Assembly: GCA_045652125.1 (NCBI GenBank)
Contig: JAZRTT010000033.1
Coordinates: forward strand, 1-28,951
Reading direction: 5' to 3'
DNA length: 28,951 nucleotides
Origin: Avoscillospira sp045652125
Lineage (GTDB): Bacteria > Bacillota > Clostridia > Oscillospirales > Oscillospiraceae
Part shown: one piece after another, positions 13,181 through 21,779 of the stretch
How positions within the stretch are numbered: position 1 is the stretch's first letter
How the letters are laid out: each line of letters starts with the position of its first letter
Program-made: the position numbers and the translations under genes
The notes under the pieces: generated by a model
Told to the model about the DNA's origin: nothing
Seen by the model: the letters and a program-made list of their open reading frames with translations, nothing else
Database searches by the model: none

Positions 13181-15409
13181 TTAACCCATTCGATAGAGCA
13201 TCACTGCTACTTGCGCTCTGGTCACATTGCCCTGAGGCTGAAGTTTTCCGTCAATACCGTTGATGATTCCCTTTTCCACCATGGCAGTCAGACTTTCTTT
13301 CGCCCAGTCAGAAACACGTCCGGCATCGGCGAACGCGCTGAGTGCCTCCGATTTGGATGAAACGGAGATACTTCTTGCCAGTATCGTCATAGCGGCCTCC
13401 CGGGTGATGGTGGCCGTCGGCTGGGCATAAATTTTATCCCCGATACCGCTGCCCGTGAACCATCCCAAAGCATACGCCGTTTTCATGGAATCCTGTGCCC
13501 AGTCCGCAATGTCATCCTTGTCTTCAAAGGGCAGTTCCATGTCTTTGTAGGTCTTGCTGTCCACGCCGGAGGCCCGAACCATGGAGACCACAAATTCCTG
13601 TCTGGTCATGGAATCATCCGGCCGATAATACAAAGGACCGTCCTCTGCACCCGAACCCTGCACCACACCGCGGAAGTACATCTGTGCAACAGGGGTTTTC
13701 GCCCAATGGTTTTCCGTGTCGGCAAAGGGATTTTCCTTTACTTCCACATCCAGAATTTCCGAAAGTCCGCCGCAGCTAACGATAAGTTTTCCCGTTCCCA
13801 AGGAAGATGCTGTAAGGGTCCCATCCTCCGTTACGGTACCGAGAGCCTCGTCCATACGCCATTCAAACGAGGTATCCTGTGCTGCAAGATCCATGCCCAT
13901 ATACGCCGCCTGTGCGGTCAGATCCATAGAGCCGCCCACTTCCAGCACCAATGCTTCCAGTCTTTTCCCGGATACGGAATCGAGAACCGTTATGGTCGAG
14001 GGCGTTTGAACCACCCGGATCTGGACAGAACCGGTAATTCCGCCGGCTTCGGCTGTAACTTCGGCTGTACCGGCCTGCCCTGCCGTAAAGACCCTGCCGG
14101 ACATCGTGCCGCCTTCGGCAGTCATGGTCAGGCCCTCCGGCACCAGAGCTGCCCGATAGCTGTTGTCTGTGGCTTTTACCGTCAGCTCCACCTGTCCACC
14201 GGGCAGAACCGCCGCATCGTAGGGATACAGATGCAGCTTGGCTGCCGGGCCGGAAGGCTGAGGTTCACGGACAAAAAACAGGAAGTTGGCACAGGGACGC
14301 TGTGCCCCGTCTGCCGGATCATTTACCAAAGAGAAATCCTGATCTCCCGGCAGGACTGCACCGATGGTGGTGGAGCCGCCTCCATCCAGATTGATCGCTT
14401 TCTCACAGCCCAGCTCTTTCATCCGATCTGCAAGCTGCAGCAGGGTCAAGCCGTCCGAGACGCTGCTCTTATCCACCGTATAACAAATGAGGCTGCCGTC
14501 GGATTTCGTTCCCAAAGCCGTTCTTGCCGCAGGCCGTCTGGCACTTTCCAGCTTAAATTCCGTCATTGTCTGACCGTTATCCACCAGCAGGTCTCCGCCG
14601 CCGACGGCATACTTGATGCTCTCGCTTCCCCGTTTGACGCCGGTGAAGATCGTTATAGTATCTCCCACAGCGATCTGCTTCATCTGCTCCATGGCAGTCC
14701 CGTAATCCGTCTGTGTCGCCAGCGAAAGGACAAAACAACCCTCCGGAATCTGGCACGACGCTGTATCGGGAACGATCTGCTTTACCGTGGCCTGAAGCTG
14801 ATCGGAAACCTTCAGTTGGCTTCGCTCTGCCTGCAAAATCAGATTATAGGCAGAGATGCTGTTTTTGGTTTTGGTATCATAGTCCCGGGAATACAGGCAG
14901 TATCCGTTCTGCTTCGACAGGGCTTTGTTATAATTAAACGAAATGCCCTGATCGTTCCAGACCAGTTCCGTCTGCAGCATGGGATCACCGATCTCCACCC
15001 TGCCGTTTTCCCAAATACAAACCGTGGGACCTTCTCCGCTGCTGCGGAGGATTCCCTCTGTGACCACCATGCCATAGGGAACTCCGGTGTTCATATCAAA
15101 AAAAGCGGCATTGATGGCTCCCTTTGCCTCCCGGTTGTTCTCTTTCAGATAGGTTTCGATGTAATCCATGGTACTGCGGCCGTAAAGGGTATCGCCGTAG
15201 ACCACCATAGGCTGAAGCTCACTTCCGGGGGTATAAGAAAATATCTTTTCCCGAACAGTCTGCTCTTCATATTGGGCATATGTACCGGAAAGAGACAGCT
15301 CGTCAGTCAGCAGCAGGCTGCTGTGGTGCAATACCGCCGCCGCACTTTGCGTCAGCAAGCAAACTGCCATTCCGGCAGCCGCTCCCCGTCTGAACCATTT
15401 ATCTTTCAT
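13181..15409 (-). CDS. Secreted phosphodiester glycosidase (NAGPA) domain protein with three SLH domains
   Basis: The 742-aa exoprotein has a signal peptide (about 1-25, basic then hydrophobic, ending SAAA). Residues ~65-380 form a phosphodiester glycosidase/NAGPA-type domain. Its landmarks are INAAFFDMNTGVPYG, the QMTEF-like region before RRPAARTALG, and the signature INLDGGGSTT (339-348). Relatives remove GlcNAc or other sugars from phosphodiester linkages; in bacteria a wall glycopolymer is a plausible substrate. Residues ~395-555 are Ig-like (BIG2-type) repeats. Residues ~558-742 are three S-layer homology repeats (PFADTENHWA.., PFEDKDDIADWA.., AFADAGRVSDWA..), which anchor proteins to pyruvylated secondary wall polymer. 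AAGGAG precedes the ATG. Co-transcribed with rsmA by spacing. Confidence 0.93.
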   Translation of the reverse strand: MKDKWFRRGAAAGMAVCLLTQSAAAVLHHSSLLLTDELSLSGTYAQYEEQTVREKIFSYTPGSELQPMVVYGDTLYGRSTMDYIETYLKENNREAKGAINAAFFDMNTGVPYGMVVTEGILRSSGEGPTVCIWENGRVEIGDPMLQTELVWNDQGISFNYNKALSKQNGYCLYSRDYDTKTKNSISAYNLILQAERSQLKVSDQLQATVKQIVPDTASCQIPEGCFVLSLATQTDYGTAMEQMKQIAVGDTITIFTGVKRGSESIKYAVGGGDLLVDNGQTMTEFKLESARRPAARTALGTKSDGSLICYTVDKSSVSDGLTLLQLADRMKELGCEKAINLDGGGSTTIGAVLPGDQDFSLVNDPADGAQRPCANFLFFVREPQPSGPAAKLHLYPYDAAVLPGGQVELTVKATDNSYRAALVPEGLTMTAEGGTMSGRVFTAGQAGTAEVTAEAGGITGSVQIRVVQTPSTITVLDSVSGKRLEALVLEVGGSMDLTAQAAYMGMDLAAQDTSFEWRMDEALGTVTEDGTLTASSLGTGKLIVSCGGLSEILDVEVKENPFADTENHWAKTPVAQMYFRGVVQGSGAEDGPLYYRPDDSMTRQEFVVSMVRASGVDSKTYKDMELPFEDKDDIADWAQDSMKTAYALGWFTGSGIGDKIYAQPTATITREAAMTILARSISVSSKSEALSAFADAGRVSDWAKESLTAMVEKGIINGIDGKLQPQGNVTRAQVAVMLYRMG

Positions 15410-15442
15410 AAGGATACTCCTTCTCCTTCGTTTTGATGCTTT

Positions 15443-15471
15443 ATGTTAACATAACTCCGTCTTTTTGTAAA
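15443..15471 (-). promoter_or_regulatory. Promoter of the SLH exoprotein gene
   Basis: The minus strand has -35 TTTACA (15466-15471), a 17-bp spacer and -10 TAACAT (15443-15448). The ATG is at 15409. Confidence 0.65.
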
Positions 15472-15507
15472 GACCCGAGGGAATTGTTCATAAATTATCC
15501 TTTTCTT

Positions 15508-15529
15508 GTGACCGGGTTTGTGATAGAAT
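15508..15529 (+). promoter_or_regulatory. Likely extended -10 promoter of the secA operon
   Basis: The plus strand has -10 TAGAAT (15524-15529) preceded by TG at 15521-15522. The -35 region is poor (TTCTTG at a short 15-bp spacing). This is the only promoter-like element seen for the seven-gene train that follows. Confidence 0.45.
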
Positions 15530-15569
15530 AATCAAAATGAATTTATTCCCTTGAAAGGAACCAATATAG

Positions 15570-18317
15570 ATGGCAATTTTAGACAAAATCTTCGGAACTC
15601 ACTCCCAACGGGAGATTAAAAAATTCAACAGTCAGGTGGATGCCATTCTGGCTCTGGAGGAACAATACAAAGCGCTTACCGATGATCAATTAAAGGCCAA
15701 AACACCGGAGCTGAAAGCCCGCTTGGAGCAGGGCGAAACACCGGATGACATTCTGGTAGATGCTTTTGCCGCTATTCGGGAAGCCGCTTCCCGTGTGCTG
15801 GGTATGCGTCCTTATCGGGTGCAGATCATCGGCGGCATCGTTCTGCATCAAGGCCGTATTGCTGAAATGAAAACCGGCGAAGGCAAAACCCTGGTGGCCA
15901 TTCTTCCTGCCTATCTCAATGCACTCAGTGGCAAGGGCGTTCACATTGTCACGGTCAACGATTACCTTGCCAAGCGTGACTCTGAATGGATGGGAAAGGT
16001 CTATCGTTATATGGGGCTCTCCGTGGGGCTGATCATCAATGGGATGAGCGCCAATGAACGCCGTGCCTCTTACGCTGCCGACATCACCTACTGCACCAAT
16101 AACGAACTGGGCTTTGACTATCTGCGGGATAATATGGCCATTTACAAACAGGAAATGGTCCAGCGGGGTCATAACTTTGTCATCGTGGACGAAGTAGACT
16201 CTATTCTCATTGACGAAGCCCGGACGCCTTTGATCATATCCGGCAAAGGAGAAGAATCTACCAAGCTCTACGAGATGACAGATCTTTTTGTCTCCCGCCT
16301 GCAGCGGCAGGTTTTTGCCACCACCGATGAAAAAGAATATCAGGATCAATATGACTGTGACTACATCGTAGATGAAAAGTCCCGCTCCGTTTCCCTAACA
16401 CAGAAGGGAATCGCAAAGGCAGAGCAATATTTCTCTGTCGAAAATCTCTCTGATCCGGAAAATGCAACTCTGGCTCACCATCTGAATCAGGCGATGAAAG
16501 CCCGGGGGCTGATGAAAAAAGATATTGACTATGTGGTCAAGGACGATCAGGTTATTATCGTAGACGAATTCACCGGACGTCTCATGTATGGACGCAGATA
16601 TAACGAAGGACTCCATCAGGCCATCGAGGCCAAGGAGGGTGTTGCCGTTGCCAACGAATCCAAGACCCTTGCCACCATCACCTTCCAGAACTTCTTCCGC
16701 TTGTACCAAAAACTCTCCGGTATGACCGGTACCGCCCTGACAGAAGAAGAAGAATTCCGGGGCATCTATGAATTGGACGTCATTGAGATTCCCACCAATA
16801 AGCCTGTCGCCCGGTTGGATGAACCCGATGTGGTCTATAAAACCGAGGCCGGCAAGTATCGGGCTGTGATTCGGCAGATCAAGGAGTGCCACGAAAAAGG
16901 CCAGCCGGTTCTGGTTGGTACCATTTCCATTGAAAAATCAGAATTTCTCAGCAAGCTTCTGAAAAAAGAAGGCGTGCCCCACAATGTGCTCAATGCCAAG
17001 CACCATGAAAAAGAAGCAGAGATCGTTGCCCAGGCCGGCAAGCTGGGTGCAGTGACCATTGCCACCAATATGGCAGGACGCGGCACGGATATTATGCTTG
17101 GCGGCAACCCGGAATTTCTGGCACTGAATGACCTGCGTAAATCCGGTATGGAGGAAACGCTCATCGTGGAATGCACTTCCTACGCCGAGACCCGGGACCC
17201 TGCCATTTTGCAGGCCCGCGCCGACTACGCACAGGCATATAAACGCCATAAGGATATCATTCAGAAGGAAGCGGAAGCTGTCCGGGCCGCAGGCGGTTTG
17301 TTTATCATTGGCACCGAGCGGCATGAATCCCGCCGAATCGACAATCAGCTCCGCGGCCGCTCCGGCCGTCAGGGTGACCCCGGCATGACCCGGTTCTATC
17401 TGTCTATGGAAGATGACATCATGCGTCTGTTCGGCTCTGAACGGATCAAAAACATGATGGATGCAATGGGCTTGGATGAGGATACGCCAATTGATGCCAA
17501 AATCCTGTCCGGTGCCATTGAAAATGCCCAGAGAACCGTGGAAAGCCGTCACTATCAATCCAGAAAGAGCGTTCTGGAATATGACAACGTCATGAACACA
17601 CAGCGTCAGGTCATTTATACCCAGCGCGGTCAGGTTCTGGACGGAGAAGATCTGAAAAAGACCATTTCCGGGATGATGGCCTCTGTGGTAAATGGCCATG
17701 TTTCCGCCGCTTACGGCGAACAGTCTCAGATCGACCGGGACACTTTTACCGCCTTGTGTTCCAAATTTGAAAATATTTGTTTCCCAAAGGGTGCTTTCAT
17801 CCTGTCTGATGAGGAATTGGCTGCCATGACCGCACAGACCATGTCCGAAACGCTCCTGTCCCTGCTGGAACGCACCTACAACGCAAAAGAAGCGGCACTT
17901 ACCGCTCCGGTTCTGCGGGAAGTGGAACGAATTGTCACCCTCCGGGTGGTAGATGAGTACTGGATGGATCATCTGGATGCCATGACCGACCTCCGGCAGG
18001 GTATTGGCCTTCGCTCCTACGGACAGATGGATCCCGTGGTGGAATACAAGCGGGAAGGTTATGAAATGTTCGAGGCTATGATCGATTCCATCCGGGAAGA
18101 GATCGTCCGCCGGGTATTCCTTGCCCAGATCAGGCCCCATGCAGAACTGAAGCGGGAAAAGGTTGCAAAGGTCACTTCTGCCGGTACCGGCGATCAGACG
18201 GTCAAACGACAGCCTGTGGTAAAAAAAGTAAAAGTAGGCCGCAATGACCCCTGCCCCTGCGGCAGCGGAAAAAAATACAAAAACTGCTGTCTGGACAAGG
18301 ATCTGAACAGCAAGTAA
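15570..18317 (+). CDS. secA: Preprotein translocase ATPase SecA
   Basis: The 915-aa motor drives unfolded preproteins through the SecYEG channel by ATP hydrolysis. Visible parts are Walker A MKTGEGKT (100-107), the DEVDS Walker B box near 207, the preprotein cross-linking region with YNEGLHQAIEAKE, helicase motif segments MAGRGTDIMLGG and LRGRSGRQGDPG, and the helical scaffold/wing. The C-terminal zinc site CPCGSGKKYKNCC (895-907) is the SecB/ribosome/phospholipid-binding tail. Length is typical of full-size SecA. GAAAGGAA lies upstream of the ATG. It is the first gene of a closely packed rightward train; the next start is 8 nt after its stop. Confidence 0.98.
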   Translation: MAILDKIFGTHSQREIKKFNSQVDAILALEEQYKALTDDQLKAKTPELKARLEQGETPDDILVDAFAAIREAASRVLGMRPYRVQIIGGIVLHQGRIAEMKTGEGKTLVAILPAYLNALSGKGVHIVTVNDYLAKRDSEWMGKVYRYMGLSVGLIINGMSANERRASYAADITYCTNNELGFDYLRDNMAIYKQEMVQRGHNFVIVDEVDSILIDEARTPLIISGKGEESTKLYEMTDLFVSRLQRQVFATTDEKEYQDQYDCDYIVDEKSRSVSLTQKGIAKAEQYFSVENLSDPENATLAHHLNQAMKARGLMKKDIDYVVKDDQVIIVDEFTGRLMYGRRYNEGLHQAIEAKEGVAVANESKTLATITFQNFFRLYQKLSGMTGTALTEEEEFRGIYELDVIEIPTNKPVARLDEPDVVYKTEAGKYRAVIRQIKECHEKGQPVLVGTISIEKSEFLSKLLKKEGVPHNVLNAKHHEKEAEIVAQAGKLGAVTIATNMAGRGTDIMLGGNPEFLALNDLRKSGMEETLIVECTSYAETRDPAILQARADYAQAYKRHKDIIQKEAEAVRAAGGLFIIGTERHESRRIDNQLRGRSGRQGDPGMTRFYLSMEDDIMRLFGSERIKNMMDAMGLDEDTPIDAKILSGAIENAQRTVESRHYQSRKSVLEYDNVMNTQRQVIYTQRGQVLDGEDLKKTISGMMASVVNGHVSAAYGEQSQIDRDTFTALCSKFENICFPKGAFILSDEELAAMTAQTMSETLLSLLERTYNAKEAALTAPVLREVERIVTLRVVDEYWMDHLDAMTDLRQGIGLRSYGQMDPVVEYKREGYEMFEAMIDSIREEIVRRVFLAQIRPHAELKREKVAKVTSAGTGDQTVKRQPVVKKVKVGRNDPCPCGSGKKYKNCCLDKDLNSK

Positions 18318-18325
18318 GGAGTGCC

Positions 18326-19120
18326 ATGTCCCTGCAAACTATTCGCTTAGGTGCATTGGAATATCACACTGCCGATGTTCTGGATGGAGCCGTTCACTGC
18401 TTCTCCACCCGATTGGGCGGCGTCAGTGAAGGGTTCCTGTCTTCCCTCAATCTGGGTGTTCACCGGGGAGATAACTATGAAAATGTAGTGAAAAACTATG
18501 AGATTCTCGGTTCTGCCGTGGGCTTTTCCCCAATGCAGACCGTCTTTCCCATGCAGCGGCATACCGACATCATTCGGGTGGTCACGGAACAGCATTGCGG
18601 CGAGGGTCTGTATCGGGATGTTCCCGAACCCTGTGACGGCCAGATCACCGATCGCCCCGGTGTGGCTTTGGTGACTTTTTCTGCTGACTGCACGCCTATT
18701 TTGCTCTTTGACCCGGTACGAAAAGCCATCGGTGCCGTCCATTCCGGATGGCGTGGAACTGCCAAAGGCATCGCCGCCAAAGCTGTCCGTGCCATGGTAC
18801 AGGAATTTGGCTGCAAGCCCGAAAACATTCGGGCCGCCATCGGCCCCTGTATCAGCAAATGCTGCTTTGAAACCGATTGGGATGTGCCGCAGGCCATGTT
18901 GGATGCCCTCGGTCCCAAAGCCCTGACGGGTATTACGCAAAGAAATGACAAATACTTTGTGGATAATAAATTTCTCAATGCCCTTTGGCTGCAGCGGGCC
19001 GGGATCGGAGAACTGGACATCGCTCCCCAATGTACCCGCTGCTCCCCGGATCGTTACTGGTCCCATCGGGCTGCAGGAGATGCCCGCGGCTCTCTTGCCG
19101 GAATTATCATGTTGAAATGA
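18326..19120 (+). CDS. pgeF: PgeF/YfiH/LACC1 family peptidoglycan editing factor (purine nucleosidase-like oxidoreductase)
   Basis: The 264-aa protein is a full-length member of the DUF152/Cu-oxidase_4 family. E. coli YfiH (PgeF) keeps serine out of peptidoglycan precursors. Other members, such as human LACC1, show purine nucleoside phosphorylase and adenosine deaminase activities. The metal-ligand set is present: H79 (MQRHTD), C122 (FSADC) and H139 (AVHSGWRGT), with the near-C-terminal CSPDRYWSHRA block. AAGGAG lies 5 nt before the ATG. It is 8 nt after secA and 10 nt before the lipoprotein gene, so it is co-transcribed. The specific activity here is not decidable from sequence. Confidence 0.9.
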   Translation: MSLQTIRLGALEYHTADVLDGAVHCFSTRLGGVSEGFLSSLNLGVHRGDNYENVVKNYEILGSAVGFSPMQTVFPMQRHTDIIRVVTEQHCGEGLYRDVPEPCDGQITDRPGVALVTFSADCTPILLFDPVRKAIGAVHSGWRGTAKGIAAKAVRAMVQEFGCKPENIRAAIGPCISKCCFETDWDVPQAMLDALGPKALTGITQRNDKYFVDNKFLNALWLQRAGIGELDIAPQCTRCSPDRYWSHRAAGDARGSLAGIIMLK

Positions 19121-19130
19121 GGTAGCACCC

Positions 19131-20738
19131 ATGAAACAGCGTTTTTACGCTTTTCTTTTCCTTTTACCGATCCTATGCCTGCTGTGCGGCTGTTCCGGTC
19201 TGTCCTCCGATCATCTCAAGGACTTTATTACGGGAACAGAAACACAGGCAGATATCCCCGAAAAGCCGATGGAAGAAGAACCGATTCCGGAAATGGCTGC
19301 CGATACTGTTTTGCAGGATGTAAAAGCTTTGGAGGTTCTTCATCTGGGCTATCAGGAGGAATACGGACTCAATCCCTTCACCACGGAAAGTCTTTGCAAC
19401 CGAGCCATTACAAACCTGTTATACGAACCGCTGTATCTGGTCAACAGCCGATTTGAAGCAGAACCGGTATTGGCAGAAACTACGGAGGTCTCGGAAGATG
19501 GTCGTACCACGACCATCACCCTGCGGCGCGGTGTGACCTTCCACAACGGAAAAAGCCTTACGGCTCAGGATGTGGTTTACTCCTATGAAACGGCAAAGAA
19601 AAGCCCTTACTACGGAAACCGTTTTTATCACATTGATGAAGTAACGGCAGAGAACGACCGCAGGGTGATCGTGAAAACCGATACCGCCTGCGAATCTGTG
19701 GCACTGCTTCTGGATTTTCCTGTTGTACAATTCGGCTCCGGCGATCAAGCCGTTCCTATGGGTACCGGACCTTTCGTCTACGACGAAAGCTATCGTCTGG
19801 AACCCTATGACCAATGGTGGCAGGAAGCCTTTCCCATTCCCTGTCAATATGCCCAACTGACACCCTGTACCACCTCTGCGGACATTCGTGACCAATTTGA
19901 ATACGGAAAAATCAATCTGGTCTGGACCGACCCCAACGCCGCCGCCTATGCCACTTTCCACAGCGACTCGGAAAGTTGGTATGTACCCACTACGGTGATG
20001 CAGTTTATCGGCTTCAACAGCAACAAAAAAGCATTTTCCGATTCTGCCGCCCGTTCCTGTATCACCTACGCCATTGACCGGGAAACCATTGTTGCCGAGG
20101 ACATGGGCGGTTCTGCTGCTGCAGCTTCCCTGCCCGCATCTCCTCTGTCCTCCTGCTATAACCACGGCCTTGCCGCCAACTACGACTATGACATGGAAGA
20201 TTTTCAGGCCGCTCTGGATGCTGCACAAATTCGTGATTATACCGCAGACGGTGTTCTGGATGTTTACTATAAGGGTTATACCGTTCCTTTGGAAGGAACA
20301 ATGATCGTCACCGCCGGCAATACCCAACGGCGGCTTACTGCTGAACGAATCGCCGGCAGTCTGAACCGTGTTGGTTTTGATATTACCGTAAAGGTCCTGG
20401 ATCAGGATGCCTTCACCAGTGCCCTGCGTTACGGCAATTATGATCTGTACTTTGGTGAGATTCGCCTTTCTTCCAACTTTGATCTGGGCTCGTTTTTCCG
20501 AAGCGGAGGCTCTGTTGCCTACGGAGGCATGGAAAGCGGTTCTGCTGTGGACCTTTGTGCCGGTCTGTTGGAAAATTCCGGCAATGCCTATGATCTCCAC
20601 AAGCGAGTGATGGATCAGGGGTATCTTTGTCCCGTTTTGTTCAAAAGCTATACCATCTACACCACCCGCGGTGCTGCACAAAATCTGGAGCCCGCCATAG
20701 ACTGGGTGATTCACGCACCTCAGGAGGTACTTCCATGA
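19131..20738 (+). CDS. Peptide/nickel-type ABC transporter solute-binding lipoprotein (SBP_bac_5)
   Basis: The 535-aa precursor has a lipoprotein signal (hydrophobic 5-18, lipobox LCGC with the lipidated cysteine at 21), then an acidic linker. A family-5 solute-binding domain follows, of the oligopeptide/dipeptide/nickel class. Typical blocks are YGLNPFTTESLCNRAITNLLYEPLY (split over residues ~80-105), LRRGVTFHNGKSLTAQDVVYSYE and AIDRETIV. The protein would be anchored outside the membrane and bind a small peptide or chelate. No permease or ATPase gene lies nearby, so it is either an orphan binding protein sharing a transporter or a sensor (inference). Its stop overlaps the next start by 4 nt (ATGA), with CAGGAGG for the next gene inside it. 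Confidence 0.92.
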   Translation: MKQRFYAFLFLLPILCLLCGCSGLSSDHLKDFITGTETQADIPEKPMEEEPIPEMAADTVLQDVKALEVLHLGYQEEYGLNPFTTESLCNRAITNLLYEPLYLVNSRFEAEPVLAETTEVSEDGRTTTITLRRGVTFHNGKSLTAQDVVYSYETAKKSPYYGNRFYHIDEVTAENDRRVIVKTDTACESVALLLDFPVVQFGSGDQAVPMGTGPFVYDESYRLEPYDQWWQEAFPIPCQYAQLTPCTTSADIRDQFEYGKINLVWTDPNAAAYATFHSDSESWYVPTTVMQFIGFNSNKKAFSDSAARSCITYAIDRETIVAEDMGGSAAAASLPASPLSSCYNHGLAANYDYDMEDFQAALDAAQIRDYTADGVLDVYYKGYTVPLEGTMIVTAGNTQRRLTAERIAGSLNRVGFDITVKVLDQDAFTSALRYGNYDLYFGEIRLSSNFDLGSFFRSGGSVAYGGMESGSAVDLCAGLLENSGNAYDLHKRVMDQGYLCPVLFKSYTIYTTRGAAQNLEPAIDWVIHAPQEVLP

Positions 20739-21079
20739 CCACGCTGCATCCTGTTGTCAGCATCCGCATCTTTCGAAATGAAAAGTGTTTCGGCCCCGGT
20801 GTTGCACAGTTGCTGAAGCAGGTGCAAATCTCCCACTCCCTCCGTGGTGCCGCCATGGCTTTGGGCATGGCTTATTCAAAGGCCTGGACGGTTATGCGCC
20901 GCAGTGAACAGGAATTGGGATTCCCCCTTTTGGTCTACACTACCGGCGGCCGACACGGGGGTGGTGCCGTGTTGACATCAGAAGCAGAAAAACTGCTGAC
21001 TGCTTATGATCGGTACTGCCGGCGGATCCGCAAGGCAGCCGAGACCTGTTTTGAGGAAGAATTTCGGGAGTTTTTGTGA
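20735..21079 (+). CDS. ModE-type winged-helix DNA-binding protein (no ligand domain)
   Basis: The 114-aa protein is a stand-alone N-terminal ModE/LysR-like winged helix. GPGVAQLLKQVQISHSLRGAAMALGMAYSKAWTV contains the helix-turn-helix (roughly residues 21-55, quoted in part), followed by a wing with GGRHGGGAVLT and a dimerisation-type helix. It lacks the C-terminal Mop domains that bind molybdate in full ModE, so the signal it senses is unknown. The start at 20735 was chosen from the overlapping ATGA and CAGGAGG about 8 nt upstream; a longer frame starts inside the previous gene. Coupling to the solute-binding lipoprotein suggests they share a signal or a regulon, but this is inference. Confidence 0.88.
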   Translation: MTTLHPVVSIRIFRNEKCFGPGVAQLLKQVQISHSLRGAAMALGMAYSKAWTVMRRSEQELGFPLLVYTTGGRHGGGAVLTSEAEKLLTAYDRYCRRIRKAAETCFEEEFREFL

Positions 21080-21519
21080 TGGAAATATTCATTGATGCCG
21101 ATGGCTGCCCTGTAACCGCGCTGGTCGTTAAACTGGCCGCCGACCATCACATACCATGCACCATTCTGTGTGACACCGCCCACCGGATACAATACCCCGG
21201 CACAAGAACCATTGTTGTTTCTCAGGGTGCAGACAGCGTAGATTTCACCCTTGTGAACCTTTTGCATCCCGGTGATATCGTCGTAACGCAGGATTACGGT
21301 TTGGCAGCCATGTGTCTGAGTCGAAAAGCCATTGCCATCCATCACAACGGCATGGTCTATACCAATGAAAATATTGACAGTTTGCTGTTTTTTCGAGCCG
21401 CTGCCAAAAAAATCCGCCGCGGCGGCGGACGGCTCAAAGGCCCTGCCCGCCGCACCCGTGACCAAGACAAGGCTTTTGCGGATTCATTTTCCAACTTGCT
21501 TCGGGAGACCGTAATATGA
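21079..21519 (+). CDS. YaiI/YqxD family (DUF188) protein
   Basis: The 146-aa product matches the UPF0178/DUF188 family by MEIFIDADGCPVTALV at the start and VVTQDYGLAAMCLSR in the middle, with a C-terminal GPARRTRDQDKAFADSF block. The family has a PIN-like fold with conserved acidic residues (here D7, D9 and the later QDYG aspartate) that suggest metal-dependent nuclease chemistry, but no function is established. The ATG at 21079 overlaps the previous stop by 1 nt (TGATG) with GGGAG ahead. A GTG one codon earlier is possible. Confidence 0.92.
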   Translation: MEIFIDADGCPVTALVVKLAADHHIPCTILCDTAHRIQYPGTRTIVVSQGADSVDFTLVNLLHPGDIVVTQDYGLAAMCLSRKAIAIHHNGMVYTNENIDSLLFFRAAAKKIRRGGGRLKGPARRTRDQDKAFADSFSNLLRETVI

Positions 21520-21779
21520 GCTGGTATGTCTATATGCTCCGCTGCCGGGACGGCAGTCTCTATACCGGCTGCACCAACAATCCGGAACGGCGGCTGGCTG
21601 CTCACAACACCGGAAAAGGGGCAAAATATACCCAAAGCCGCCTGCCTGTGATCAAGGTATATGAAGAAATTTGCAGCGACAAATCCGAAGCTTTGCGGCG
21701 GGAAGCCGCCATCAAACGATTGAACAAAGCACAAAAAGAAGCACTTTTGACCAACCTTGCGGAAAAGGAGCGTTCATGA
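21516..21779 (+). CDS. GIY-YIG domain protein, UPF0213/YhbQ type
   Basis: The 87-aa protein is a minimal GIY-YIG nuclease domain: YVYMLRC (strand 1), DGSLYTGCT (strand 2), the helix with R25/R26 (NPERRLAAHNTGKGAKYT), and the conserved glutamate in the SEALRREAAIKRL segment. YhbQ-like stand-alone domains occur widely in bacteria; some have nuclease activity in vitro, but the natural role is unclear. The frame has a 4-nt ATGA overlap with both neighbours, so it is translationally coupled within the train. Confidence 0.93.
   Translation: MSWYVYMLRCRDGSLYTGCTNNPERRLAAHNTGKGAKYTQSRLPVIKVYEEICSDKSEALRREAAIKRLNKAQKEALLTNLAEKERS

Noticed and set aside
13706..15436. 576-codon plus-strand frame opposite the SLH exoprotein
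   Set aside because: Antisense shadow; the minus strand encodes a recognisable signal peptide, glycosidase and SLH domains.
16938..18140. 400-codon minus-strand frame opposite secA
   Set aside because: Antisense shadow of an unambiguous secA.
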